A stretch of DNA of 51,788 bases from Plantago elongata (Eukaryota > Streptophyta > Magnoliopsida > Lamiales > Plantaginaceae), in NCBI GenBank assembly GCA_036897095.1, contig JAYMSP010000437.1, positions 1 to 51,788 on the forward strand. Reading direction: 5' to 3'. Under the pieces are notes generated by a model that saw only the letters and a list, made by a program, of their open reading frames with translations, searched no databases and had not been told where the DNA came from. A program made the translations under genes and the position numbers. This document shows positions 1 to 11,792 of this stretch, in pieces. How positions within the stretch are numbered: position 1 is the first letter of the stretch; each line of letters opens with the position of its first letter.

Positions 1-57
1 CTATATGCTTCTGTAGTTCTGTTATATACACATGATTTGGTTGATTTGGCACCACAG

Positions 58-564
58 GAAGAACAAGATTTTCAGAAACAGTAAGTTATTAGTTTTCACT
101 CTTCTGTTAAAATTAAAAAAAAAAAAAGAATCAGTTTCCACTCTTGATTAATCTAACTTTCACGTAAATAATCTTTCTCACGATCCACGTTTGGAGCACT
201 GCCAACTGGTGGTTCTTACTTGATGCAACTGCTTTTACCTTGCTGTCTTGATCATTGTCCAATGGATGGTAGAGTTGGAATTCCTATTGGCAAGACATGA
301 TTGACATCCCCTAATTGATCCTTAGCTACTGAATCAATAACTATGCTAAATAAAACTCGTTTTTTAAAATCTGTGTTAATGGTGTCACCAAACTGGTTTC
401 TTTCTGGTGTATCTTGTAGTAGTTCTTTGCAGGTCATGTTCCTTTCTTAGGCACAGGGCATAGGTCAAGTGGAACTGGTAAGCTTGGATGAATTTATTGG
501 CCTTCAACGGGCTGACAAGTTGCTATGTATTTCAGAATTGACAGGCCTCTATCCTTTAAGCTAG
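58..564 (+). CDS. 3' end of an unidentified gene (two terminal exons)
   Basis: Two pieces join in phase: a 23-nt exon 58-80 (acceptor ...CCACAG, donor GTAAGT) and a terminal exon 451-564 (acceptor TTCTTAG, stop TAG at 562-564). The joined frame gives a soluble-looking C-terminus, ...RTRFSETAQGIGQVEL, then DEFIGLQRADKLLCISELTG. An in-frame stop lies directly before the second exon (448-450), so it can only be reached by splicing, which supports a real exon. The 5' part lies outside the window. I do not recognise the family. In Arabidopsis a GEN1-type nuclease gene lies close to PFC1, so conserved gene order would make GEN1 a testable guess only. Alternative: a chance open frame. Confidence 0.42.
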
Positions 565-1177
565 CAAATTTTTAGATTAATTTTTTCTTGACTCGTCTAC
601 AGCTATCTAATTATTTGTAACTCCACATAATATTATACCACTAACAAACTAACTAATCGTATTCATTAAATCTAAGATAAATTAAAGTTTCATAAAGTTA
701 TTTTTAAAACGAAGGTAATACTAACTATAATACTTATGATTCGTTCAATCTATATATCCGTTTATTACTTATTTATAACTTTATCAATTTTATCATTCAT
801 ATTATGAGTATTTAATAGTATTCATTAAATATAGATTACTCAATACTTCAGAAAGTTAGTATTTTCGAAATGACTTAATTATATTCAATTGAATTTAATC
901 TATATATCTATTTATTACTTATTTATAACTTTATCAATTTTACCATTCATATTATGAGTATTTAATAGTATTCATTAAATATAGATTACTCAATACTTCA
1001 GAAAGTTTGTATTTTCGAAATGACTTAATTATATTCAATTGAATTTAATTGGATTGAAGTATAAGAAGTAATATTAAGTTGACTCAATCGTTGAATTTCA
1101 ATACGGGTCGGGGCCATAGGTTTAAAAACACAGTGAGACTCTGAAAAAGAAACTCTGAAGAAACAGAGATAGAGAAA
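565..1177. other. AT-rich spacer with a tandem duplication
   Basis: Non-coding AT-rich DNA between the partial gene and the small acidic-protein gene. About half of it is the 150-bp tandem duplication listed separately. The last 60 bp are purine-rich (GAGACTCTGAAAAAGAAAC) and read like a 5' leader. Confidence 0.7.
751..1050. repeat. Tandem duplication, 2 x 150 bp
   Basis: Copies 751-900 and 901-1050 differ at only a few positions (for example CCG versus CTA at 758-760 versus 908-910, and TTAGTATT versus TTTGTATT). Both end in the palindrome-rich TATTCAATTGAATTTAAT. The array ends about 130 bp before the ATG at 1178, so it probably lies in that gene's promoter. Confidence 0.9.
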
Positions 1178-1597
1178 ATGGATATGGAGAAGCTAATCTT
1201 GGCACTAGAAGAAGCAACTCTAATGGCGAAACACCTCCCAAACTCTACTGACCCATCTCACCTTCTCAAACTCAACTCCTCCCTCATCTCCGCCCATCGC
1301 CACCTCTCTCTCTTCCTCTCCCAACAACCCAACCCACCACTCTCCGATCAAGAAGAAGAAGAGCCAATGCAAATGGAAGAAGATGATGATGATGATGAAA
1401 ATTCCACTAGTGTTGGTAAGGTGGAAGAAATGATGAGGGATTCTTTGTTTATTCAGAATAAGAGGCCTAAAAGGACCCTTTCCCCTTCTGCTGCCGGACC
1501 TGTGAGGGCTGCCGGAGACGATGTTTCAGTCGAGGAATTCGATCCCGTTGGGACTAAGTTGAGGTCACTTGATCTTGTTTATCAGTTCCATGCCTAG
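1178..1597 (+). CDS. Small acidic plant protein of unknown function
   Basis: Single-exon ORF of 139 residues. The ATG follows a purine-rich leader (GAGAAAATGG) and is the first in frame. The N-terminal third looks helical (EKLILALEEATLMAKHLP, then HLLKLNSSLISAHRHLSLFL). The centre is very acidic (EEEEPMQMEEDDDDDEN, about residues 60-75). A basic patch, NKRPKRTLSP (about 94-103), could be a nuclear signal. The C-terminus FDPVGTKLRSLDLVYQFHA is compact and looks conserved. I know of no named domain here. Base composition, a clean start and a two-part helical/acidic layout argue for a real gene. It converges on PFC1, with the two 3' ends about 0.9 kb apart. Confidence 0.7.
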   Translation: MDMEKLILALEEATLMAKHLPNSTDPSHLLKLNSSLISAHRHLSLFLSQQPNPPLSDQEEEEPMQMEEDDDDDENSTSVGKVEEMMRDSLFIQNKRPKRTLSPSAAGPVRAAGDDVSVEEFDPVGTKLRSLDLVYQFHA

Positions 1598-2510
1598 TTA
1601 GCTACTTGCAGTTGTTGTAATCTTGATTTTTGAATGTGTTGTTTGTGGTGTACAAGTTGTACTAGTGTTTGAATGGTGGCCGGTTTCGATCTCTTTGGGA
1701 GGCATTGGAGTTGAAATTCGATATGGGGTGGAGTTTTGGAGGGTAGGGAAAGTGAAGTTTATGCGGGATTTTGTTTGCAGATTCAAACTTGGGTGGGAGT
1801 GGTCGAAGTATCTGAAATGTCGATTTGTAGATAAGTAACTTTTGTATTGAGTTTGGAGATTCAAACTGGTTAATGTGTGCATGAATAGACTTCAATCTCA
1901 TCTAAAATTAGATATAATCTCATCTTCAATCTCATCTAAAATTAGATATATATTGAGAATTTTGTAACGTTTCTAGTTTATGACCTATGAAAACATATCT
2001 TGAGAACAAAAATTTACTTCACGAATGCAGGAATGCAGCTGCTGAGGTTGTAAGTGCCTAGACATGTGCAGAGTCGGTTTTACAGAGAAGTTCCTTAAGA
2101 TCTCCTTAGGTAAAATAAGAAGAGCACTTAAATGGCAGAATGTAAAGAGAAATGACGACAATGTTAAGTATGATTATGTAAATTGAAAGATAATGGTTTC
2201 TAGTTAATTTCTACATATATTCACAACAAAAGTTTATGCATTTATATAGTATATGGCAGAGAAGCTTAAAAATGAGTCCAGTCAAGATCTGACAGTAGTT
2301 TCTGCATTGGAAGTATCTGAGACTCCATCTGTGAGATCTTTCTCCATTTTTCGCCATCTGAAGTCAGGTTCTTGCAGTTGTTTCGGACAGACTGGCACAG
2401 CTCTTTGGTTCGATTTAAGCCTGTCCACATTGATCGCAGATAATGACAGAATGGCGCATGCAAACAAAGCATTTTGTGATCATCTTTCCTAGTTTCGTCA
2501 ACATAGCTAG
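1598..2510. other. Convergent 3' region between two genes
   Basis: Holds the 3' flanks of the small acidic gene (plus) and PFC1 (minus). It contains the 34-bp tandem repeat listed separately. Short ORFs here on both strands lack protein-like features, and I see no further gene. Confidence 0.6.
1890..1950. repeat. 34-bp period direct repeat
   Basis: CTTCAATCTCATCTAAAATT and the following AGATATA occur at 1890-1916 and again at 1924-1950. Each copy contains a small inverted repeat, ATCTAA-AA-TTAGAT. Confidence 0.85.
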
Positions 2511-5500
2511 CTACGTCTTCACAATAAGCTCGTGCAATTTTACAAAATCGTCTAATGTGAGCTCCTCTGGTCTTGCCTACAATAAGGATATCAGGTTAAA
2601 GATTCAGATGAATGAGAAGGTGTAGAATTTCGATCTAATGAGACAAATAAGAAGGATGCTCACAGTGCCAGAAAGACCAGCACTGGAAAGAGCTGCTTCG
2701 ATATCAGAGGGTGGACAGATGTGCTGGAGTGTTTTCCTCAACATCTTACGTTTTCCATTGAAAGCAGAATTCACCTAATGTCATGGTTGAAACAAACTCA
2801 TGTAAGACACAGGCTAAAGCATATTTTTTACGTAAAAGAACGATGCAGAACAGATATAATCCAAACAGTTATATCAGTAAGCAATCTAATTGGAGTTCCG
2901 ATCTCAGAAGATAACAGAAACTATAGTATAGAGTGTAGACAGTGTGAACTAAAAAGTTTCAACATTAGGAATCATTCATATATCGTCAGTTCTAAAAATC
3001 TATGTTAAAAAAGTTCCAGGATGAATATTACTATAAGCAAGGGTGTGATGATGTCAACTGAAATGTAAAGGGGAGATTTACCATCGAAAAGAAGCTTTTG
3101 ACGGAAGAAACATGAGGGTAGTCCTCCATTTGCTTGAGCTTAAATGCAACAACAGCTGCATCAACCTGAAAGCCCATATGAAGCGAAACGTTACACATGT
3201 CATAACTCATGAAAGAATAACAGAGATTGCAATGAGGACCAGCATATTGAAGTAAAACAATTCGGACATGTTAAACTTTCCAAATATTAAGAGATATGAA
3301 TATTTTTTGGAAATATGAAACCCACAACTTACCTTGGGTTGGGGGAAGAAATTTGCCCTTGGGACCTTCATTATGTATTCAGGATCTGACAAGTGAATTT
3401 TGCAAAGGAAATAAGAGGTCGCAAATGAGTGCAACAGAAACACAATCATCTAATTGTAAGTATTAATTGGAGCAAATGGTTGGAAAATCGGTTAAAAATC
3501 AAAATCAATCAAGAAAACGATTGAAGGACTTGCAACACTAGCAAACATAGAAAGGGCTTTCAGTCCCTGATCTTTCATCTAATTCATAAAGCACATTGTA
3601 CTTCATTTCCTGATCTTCCATTTTTATGAAGGTGATTTTGCTGGTATATATTAGCATTCTTAATCAAAAACAATTATAAAGATGGATTCTGCAGTCTAAT
3701 TTCTCATTGTGATGCTATTTAGCTCCTTTATCACATTCACCCAAATGGTAAGCAAACAAGACAAAGCACATAGATATGCAAAGTGCAAACTGAGATAACC
3801 TGAATAGAAGTTCACAAAGATATTTATAGGTCGATACTCTGACGTCCTTAAACAAGAATCCACCCAGCGCAAGGCCAACTCATCCTGAAAATTACAAGCC
3901 ACGTATAATGGAGTAGATGTTTGATAAAAACCTGAAGAGATACTGGGAATGTGGAGCTATACTGGCATATCAAAGTAATTGACCTTTGTACTAATATATA
4001 AAGTATGTATTGCTGTTGTGGTTTATACCAGATTTATTACGAACTACAAAGTAACAAACCCAAATTGTAACCAGTTGGAACTATAAGAGTTAGCTTGATT
4101 CGTGATCACATGATTAAATAATACTCCCTCCATCCCGATCTCATTTCCGGTCACCTTTTTGGAGAGTCTAGAGAGTCACTTGTCAATCATAAAATATAGT
4201 AGTATTTTACAACCAATGTAAGATGTCATCATGAAATTCATTCATCCCATAAAATTATTGTTACATAATCTTCTATGAACTTATAATTCTTTTAAAAAGA
4301 TGTTAAATGGGATGATGAGATAGGCAAGCAGGGAATATGTGACGTATACATATGCCTTTGATACCTCTAGAACTGGAAATGATTTACAGGTTTATTTTAA
4401 CAATTTGCGTACCTGAAGTAAAAGAATTACTTCCGAAAATATGTCACCCATTGGAAGAAGCTGTTTCACTATGGGGGTACTAATGTTGAAAGGTATATTT
4501 GCCACCACCTGAAAAAAGAGAAGATTAATGACTATAAATTGACGACAAATTTGAAATTTAAATCTTTATTCATACTTTAAATGAACATTTCTACAATCAT
4601 GATTCTCATTAAAATGAATGTATTCCATGTTTTCTCAGCATAAATATATAAATTTTAAAAGAGTCCTTGAATAAATTATAGAAAACATACACACTTCTTC
4701 ATCTTTCTAGATACGTAGAGATACGTGCGTATACTTTTCAACAAGAGTCTTGGAATAGGAGTGAGTAGTTATACACATACAAGTAGTAAATATATAATAT
4801 ACTCACCACACATTGATGAGAATTAGTAATGACCCAAAAATGCTTTCTGAATTTGTTGTAAAGCAACACCGTAACAAATGATTACCCCGAATGAGCTTCA
4901 ATATTATAAATAATTTGAAGCTATGTGGAACACATACAATCAGAGATAGAAAACGTTAAAAACAACATTTGTTAGGGAATATGGTACACACCTACCTTTG
5001 CGGAGAGGAAATTTCCATCTTGAGGGCTTTTTTTACTAGCCAATATTGAGGACATATGCTCACGTAAATGGGATCGTGTAAAATCTTCTTCCAAAACCTA
5101 CAACAAGTTAAAGTAGAACAATCATACTCTTTCTTCACATATCTCGAGTCGGTAAATAGCTATTATTACATGTCACTCCTAGCATTTATTGTCAGATAGT
5201 CGTCATTTATTGACATAGATCTCTTTCAAAAATCTATCCTCTGATAACAAGTAATGGCTACACCATTTCTTTCATGTCGTTAACCACGCATGATTGCAAG
5301 TTCATTGTCATACCAACAAAGCTTTTGGGGATAGGAAGAATGCAGTACAACATCATGCTGAAATTGTACATAAATTAGGCAATGATACCTTGACACGGTC
5401 GAGACCAGCAAAACGTTCTCTCACCAGTGCTGCCATATATGGATCCTAAAGAATTATATGAACCAAAGTAAGTTAAGAATTTTCTGCCATAAGTGATCCA

Positions 5501-7075
5501 AAAAAAGGATGTAAAAAAACAAAACAATTATAAAACTGTACTGTAGAGCAGGAGTCCAATTCTAACTAAAAGGAACGTGCTTGACCTGCTTCTGTTGACT
5601 TTGTGACTTTTGGATCATTGGCGGGAGCCGTTCAGTATTTTACTTTTGGGCATACTTGCAAAGAAGCTTATATGCAAGGTTGGGTACCTCACAAGTAACA
5701 TTTGCTAAGATGGTCTTTCAAAAAACGCACTACTACTTCAATTAACCCGGTTTACTCGTGAAACTTGACGAGGTTTATCTAACTCCAAGTCCTAAAGTAT
5801 TCTGTACTTCGAGCTAAATTAATTAGAATATCTATTCAGTTGTTCAGAAGAATTCTGCATCACCATGCAAGAAAAATAAAGATAATATGATCTTTTTAAC
5901 AAGTATAATGAGCACCTTAATTTACACTAACTATTAACTAAACCCAAAAATATGATGAACCACCGTGAATTCCAAACTTTCAATAAAAATGGAAAATAAC
6001 TTGCAATAGTCGACTCATATTAATATATGAACAAATTTATTCGCATGATGTGCTACATTTCAAAACAGAAACTTAAATACAACTAAAACTAGAAGTCACT
6101 TGAAAAGACGAACTGAAATGATGTAGATCTCCCCAATAACATGTGATGTAGAGAAGATCCCAGACACATGTCCTTTAGTTATGTCATCATTTTGCCATCT
6201 TTCTGCCCTTTAGTAAGTATAAATTATAAACCCTGAAATGCAGGGACTTGGTTATGTCAGCATCCCTGACTAACCATTCCATATTCTTAATTGCGGGACT
6301 ATGTTGCCACTGGTTAAAACCCAACCCACAGTACAGTAATCCAATGCAAAAATGAAGATACACAATGGCGACACAAGTTAAATGCCAAAGCTCCGTCGAA
6401 GAATAAACAAACTCTGCAAAAATGAACTCATACCCAATGCATAAAGCTCAATTATCGAAAAGGAATCAAACCCAAACAAAATGCAATAAAATGCCACAAC
6501 CAGAAGCTTACTCAACATTTCCAACATAACCAATTAGACCAAAACAAGAATCAAGAAGCTCAAAAGACGAACCTTTTCTATAGCAAGAACACTTGCACCA
6601 GCATTAACCAGCACATTTGTCAACGAACCGGTACCGGGACCAATTTCGAGCACAACATCACCTTCTTTCACATTCGCAGCCGCAACCAGCTCATCATTAA
6701 TCGAACCATTCAACATATAATGCTATAATCAACATTAAAGCAAACACCTTGTAAGCAATAACACAAAACCCAGAAATTTCCCAACAAAATTGAAATAAAA
6801 AACACTTACTTTGCTTGGGTGTAAGTGTAACTGGGTATTACCTGACCGAGAGATTTTCTTGGAAAGCGGCCTTTGGAATTAAGAGCTTTGAGGGTAGCAT
6901 GGTAATCGTCCTCATCTTGTGTTCTTTTTCTGGGTTTTTTCTCAGTAGGTGGAGTGTTTGATGCTGTGATTGAATGAGCTCTATTTGGTTTGTTAATGGA
7001 GGAATTATGGCCTGGTAAAGATTTGGTTTTGAGGTTGGAGAAGGTGAGAGTTGGCTGTATCAGACAAGAAGTCAT
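2511..7075 (-). CDS. PFC1: Chloroplast rRNA adenine dimethyltransferase (PFC1/KsgA-Dim1 family)
   Basis: Ten exons, all GT-AG: 7075-6842, 6722-6573, 5445-5389, 5097-4996, 4508-4413, 3884-3800, 3385-3333, 3165-3082, 2774-2664, 2576-2511. They join in frame to 345 residues, the normal length for plant PFC1. The family transfers methyl groups from SAM to two adjacent adenines near the 3' end of small-subunit rRNA, here expected in the plastid. The first ~50 residues are Ser/Thr/Asn-rich with few acids, as in a transit peptide. FPRKSLGQHYML marks the start of the catalytic fold. SAM motif I is VLEIGPGTG (102-110), the acidic loop is AIEKDPYM (126-132), and the catalytic NIPF is at 185-188. The C-terminal Dim1 part ends ELTLDDFVKLHELIVKT. 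No stop or frameshift is seen. Loss of PFC1 in Arabidopsis causes chilling-sensitive chlorosis. Confidence 0.96.
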
Positions 7076-7979
7076 TGTAATTTTAGTTGTTGATGATGAT
7101 GATGATGATGATGAGGTCTCAAAGATTTCACATTTATTCCTCCATTTTAATTCACATTTATACCATTCATTTTAATTGTTATAACGACCCGACATTAATC
7201 GATCGAGATTCAATCTTTTTAAGACTGACACGATTACTTACTGACAACTCATGGTGATATTTTGTCTTAATTGTACTTACTTTAATGTATACTTTGTCCC
7301 CTACTTGTGTGTATCGGAAACTTTCGAATTGATCATTCATCAACATATCAAAAATACCAAGTTTTTATAAGTAAATTTATAATACGATATATCCGAAACT
7401 TAACTTAAAACTTTAAAATGTTGGAGATAATTTACATAAAGCCCCAAATCAATTATCATAAAGTTGAATGAACTGAACACACATTATGTGACCCAAATCA
7501 AACTTGCGGCAATTATAGTACACTCTATCTGTTAATTGTAATGGTAGAGACTCAGTTCTGACAATTGAGAAGAAACTGCAAAACCAAGATCAGTTTAATG
7601 GAGAATAATTAGTGTAGATTGTTCTTAAAAAATTGAAGGAACAATGCATTTTCTATGAGTCTATCACATATAGCAGTACGCTTAGTGCAGGGAAATAACC
7701 AGAATTTATAACCATTGAGCTGCTTTAATTTCCGACTAGCATCGATCTCCACCATAGTACGAGCATAAGATAGCTGCACTCTTTCTTTTGTCAGTTTATA
7801 TATACAACATTGTACTCTTATCATGCAAACCGAACATGTAGATGCACCAGAACTTTATCGGAGTTCACAAGTTATGCTCAACGAAATAAGACAGACGCAA
7901 AATGTAAATGAAAAGATTATCCAATGTGTAAGTAACATTCTATAGTCTATACTAAGACTTGCTGATGAGTGATGACTAA
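7076..7979. other. 5' region of PFC1 and 3' flank of the response regulator
   Basis: The PFC1 leader/promoter lies directly above 7075 and includes a trinucleotide repeat. The rest (about 7180-7979) is AT-rich non-coding DNA, including the 3' flank of the response-regulator gene. No other gene seen. Confidence 0.6.
7090..7115. repeat. Trinucleotide microsatellite (TGA)n
   Basis: About eight consecutive TGA/GAT units, 15-40 bp upstream of the PFC1 start codon, probably inside its 5' leader (ATC/TCA units on the sense strand). Confidence 0.9.
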
Positions 7980-10466
7980 TCAACAGTAGTCATCATTATC
8001 AAACAACGAATCACCAATTTCTTTCCAGTTGAGAGTCGAGGATGTGCTTCCTGTTCCATTTAGCAGAACATCATCAATGTCCTCCTGGTCAAGAAAATCA
8101 TTGAACTCTTGCAGCACTTGTGGCTGTGATGATGGAGGCGAGTACATGCCTGATATCCCCTCGCTGAATGTCTCAATATCTTCATTAGGCATGTCCACAC
8201 CTGGTAGCAAAACATTTTGATCAGGAATGAATGTCGATGGGATCATATCAGTGTTTTCTTGCCCAAGATTGCTCAATGGCTCCGTTGAACTGGCATGGCA
8301 GGTTTGCAATGATTCCTGGAATAGGACATCCGATACATCATGAAGTTGATCGACAAGAGTTCTAGTATGTTCGTTCCCATAAGGCTGCAAAAGATCCTGC
8401 TGTTGGAGATTGCCATCTGTTTCTGGACTGCATAGTGATGTGAAAGAGAAAGATTCCTGCTGAGGCAACTCGCATTGAGCTAGAATGTTCTCTAAAAGAG
8501 AAGATTCATGATTTGAAAGGAAAGGGATCAGGTTCTCATCTGAAACAGGATTATTGTGTTGTGGAGCGTAACTTGTGAGAAACTCGGTTTGAGAACTCCC
8601 TGGTGCATCGTAACTGCTCTTATCACGTAAGGAAACTTCATTTCCACCGAACTGGAGTCTGTTCCCTTCATTTGTCAATTTGAACCCCATGAAATTGTAA
8701 TCAGTAGACTGGTTACTGTCACTTGAGTTCATGGTGAGAAGCACATTTCTTGTCTGATCACTGTATACTCTAAAGTTTCGACTTGACTGTAACCAGCTGG
8801 GAACATATCTCTGTCCAAACTGCATGCTACTCATGTTCGTAACGTTGTTCCTTCCTGAACTAGAAGAAAACATGTTCTGCCTATTGATGAGATTTTGTTG
8901 GTAGAATGTGCTAGGTGGGTCTCTTGCATGAGGAAAGGATGAACTCCGTTCCAATGTTGTAATGTTATACATCTCTTCAGCAAAACAGGAACTTCTTCTC
9001 GATTGTTGGGGTAAAAGATATGATGCCTTGAACTCGTTCGCAGCATGTGATTTAAAGGATAATTCTCGTTTTATGTTTTCACGGTGTTTCTGAAGAAAGA
9101 AAGATAAAGGAATGCTTTTCTCAGATAAGAGAGTTCATGAAAAGACATGAATCACATGTGTAATTCCAGAAGTTAAACTTGATAAATGTTGAAGATTTGG
9201 TGATTATGAGTTTATGATTTCTTTCTCTAATGGCAAAAATACATATTTGAGCCTTAACTTGTAAAGATTTTGTCTCAAAACAAATATGAAAAATTTATCT
9301 GTGTCTTAAATACAGATCTTTTAGATTCTTGCTGCAAATTCTCTCCAGGTTGTTACTTTTGGTTGAACTTTCGTCAAGAAAATACAACATATCATAAGCT
9401 TATGATTTCTCTGATCAAAATGAGTTAATTGACAAATTAGAACCAGAAAGCAAACCTGTAGATGACTTGCAACGTTTTCTCTAGTGAGACCGGGGATATT
9501 CATGACCTCCACTATTCTCTTCGGCACTGCCTCTGCAAGGGAAATTGACACACCGGAGCATATGCTCAATCATAACATATGATCAAGAGAATAAATGAAA
9601 CTAGAAGAATGTTAGCAATGAGTAATCTTACTATCTTCGCCTATAATTTCAATGGCATCGATGAATTTCTTGTGCATTTCAGGTGACCAGTGAACCCTTC
9701 CTTTTTTCTGGATAGGCAGATCCTCATCCCGACTTTCATACTCTTTATGCTTCTTAGAACATGTTTCTTCGCTAGTTGTCAAAGAATTACTCTTGCCAAC
9801 AGCGTCAAAGGTCATGGCTGCTATTTCACCATTGTGTTCTTCCTGATTATCCGTCACCAGTTTCCCTTTCTCCATCTGTAACTCGAATCCTTGAAGAGCA
9901 GTAGTTACCTGCTCTTTGCTCAAATTATTTATGACAAATGCTGTAAAACTACTTGTTTGTCCTTTTGGCACCATTTTCGGCTTATCAGGATCCATATCTG
10001 CAATTCGACAATGCCAATGTTGAGTTACTGAAAGCCTCGCTGACAAAAGAAACCATATATGCTTGCAGAAAACCACAAAATGATGTTCTTACACAATATT
10101 GGCAGACTGAAGTTATTCAGAACATTCTGAAAAATCGCGTTTGCATACACCTTTGTCAGAACAAGTTGAAGCCTATCCTTTGCCTTGTATATGACTTTTA
10201 ACACGTCTGAAACATCTCCAGTATGCAATTCTGGAAAACGGAACCGTAAACACAGATCAGAAGTCAGAAATTTCTCTACAAGTTCATTGACTCAAAAACG
10301 CGTAAAGGAAGAATTTGAAAGATGAGCATATACATGTACCTTGACAATCATAGCATTGAAGCAACTGAAGCACAATGTTGTTGCAAGTAAGATCTTCATT
10401 CATAAGAAATATACAAATTCCTTTAGTTTCAATAGATTGATTGGATTGTGAAACTGACATTTCCAT
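7980..10466 (-). CDS. Type-B pseudo-response regulator with a GARP DNA-binding domain
   Basis: Five exons (10466-10340, 10230-10093, 9997-9632, 9532-9456, 9089-7980) join in frame to 605 residues. Layout: a receiver-like region (about 16-125), a basic linker, a GARP/Myb-like domain (about 187-246: [18 protein letters not shown]...[18 protein letters not shown]), then a Ser/Gln/Asn-rich acidic tail typical of type-B activation domains, ending [11 protein letters not shown]...FDNDDYC. Type-B regulators bind cytokinin-responsive promoters once phosphorylated. Here the receiver is decayed: the acidic pair region reads FLMNEDLT, and the phospho-acceptor loop reads LVLTKVYAN where LVLSDVHMPD is usual, so the Asp is lost. 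The protein should be phosphorylation-independent. Start chosen at MEMSVSQ; an in-frame ATG at 10529 would add 21 residues. Closest known analogues are the diverged Arabidopsis type-B/APRR members. Confidence 0.9.
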
Positions 10467-11792
10467 CTCTGAGGTGTATATGATTGTAACAGATACTGTT
10501 AACTTTGAAGATAAAATGACACAAAACAATAAACAGAAATATCTGAAATGAATTTATACTGCTGTTGCTGGCATGTGTATATCATTTGCATGCGGGTGTG
10601 TTAGAATTAATTGCTCTTCCGGTTTAATTATTGTGACTACGTTCAGCTTATCCGATATCCACTCCGTACAAACATCCCAAATAGAGAAATCATACCGATA
10701 CATATTGTGAGTCGATTTTTAACTTCCCAACTATCAACGCTCTCTTTCCCTCCCTCCCTCGCACCCCACTATACGTTTTCTAAATTATTATAAGGGATGA
10801 GTGAGGGAGAGAGAGACCGCTCATAGATCTCATTCTTTACGCAGACGCGGTTACTCTCCGACTGCCTTCGGTTGATATGCCATCTCAATGTACCAACATA
10901 CTTTATCGGACCATTTGTTCTCACTTCATAAGATGATCAAGAACATGTAAAGTCTGAAGTTCTTATTAATGTATTTAGATCGAGGAATAGTTAGTTAATA
11001 AAACCTTAGCCATAATCTGTCAATAATCATTAGTATTTACTTGAAGGTTTACTGACCCGTTACAACAATGTTCGATCAGACAGTTTTAATCGAAAGTTTT
11101 ATTATTTGTGTGACATCTGATATCAAAGCCAATGACAGCAAGCTACTAAAATTAGCTATATGTTCACAATGGAAATTAAAGATTAATCAGCACTACTAAT
11201 CTCTTCATAATTATCCACGTGTGTTTTTCAATAAATTATGACCATTCACGCCAATTTGATTGTCATGTCTTGATCACTGACAACATATGTATTTTTACTA
11301 ATTAATTATCAGTTGAATTAATGTGATGCCCCTAATTATGTTTATTTTAATGTCAATGTCCTTGCAAGAAATAGTGAAATTTTAGAAGAAATGGAGAGAA
11401 ATCTGAAGAATTGTGATGTAATATGAGTGGTTGAATGACCGATTGTAATAACATTTAAATCGCCTCATTTGACTCGATAAACAGTAATTTGGCCTAAAAT
11501 ACATTTTAAATACCACATTTCAATTCCATTCCCAACACAATCTCACTAAAATCTCATTCAAATGGCTATTTCAGTGACATGCCAATCAGCCCCTAAGTGA
11601 ATTTCAGTTCGTAATTTTCTAATACACTTCATTTCAAATTAATAGATCTAAGTTCGAGACACTTACAAAGGACAAACAATGAGGTGTTGAATTAGACCAA
11701 ATTGAACAAGACCAAACTTTTCCTGTCATACTTCTAACAGTAACTGCTATAGAACAGAAATGGGAGGAAATACAGAATGTTGTAACGCGCTC
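10467..11792. other. Intergenic region, no gene recognised
   Basis: The first ~350 bp upstream of the response regulator hold a GA-rich tract (GAGGGAGAGAGAGACC near 10803) of the kind found in plant core promoters. The remainder is AT-rich and shows no coding signal, repeat or hairpin that I can support. Confidence 0.5.

Noticed and set aside
2253-2492. Plus-strand 79-codon ORF starting MAEKLKNESS
   Set aside because: It lies in the convergent 3' flank next to the PFC1 stop, overlaps minus open frames, and has no upstream leader or recognised motif.
4123-4335. MITE in a PFC1 intron, starting ACTCCCTCCATCCCG
   Set aside because: A good left terminus, but I could not find a matching inverted right end, so it is at most a fragment.
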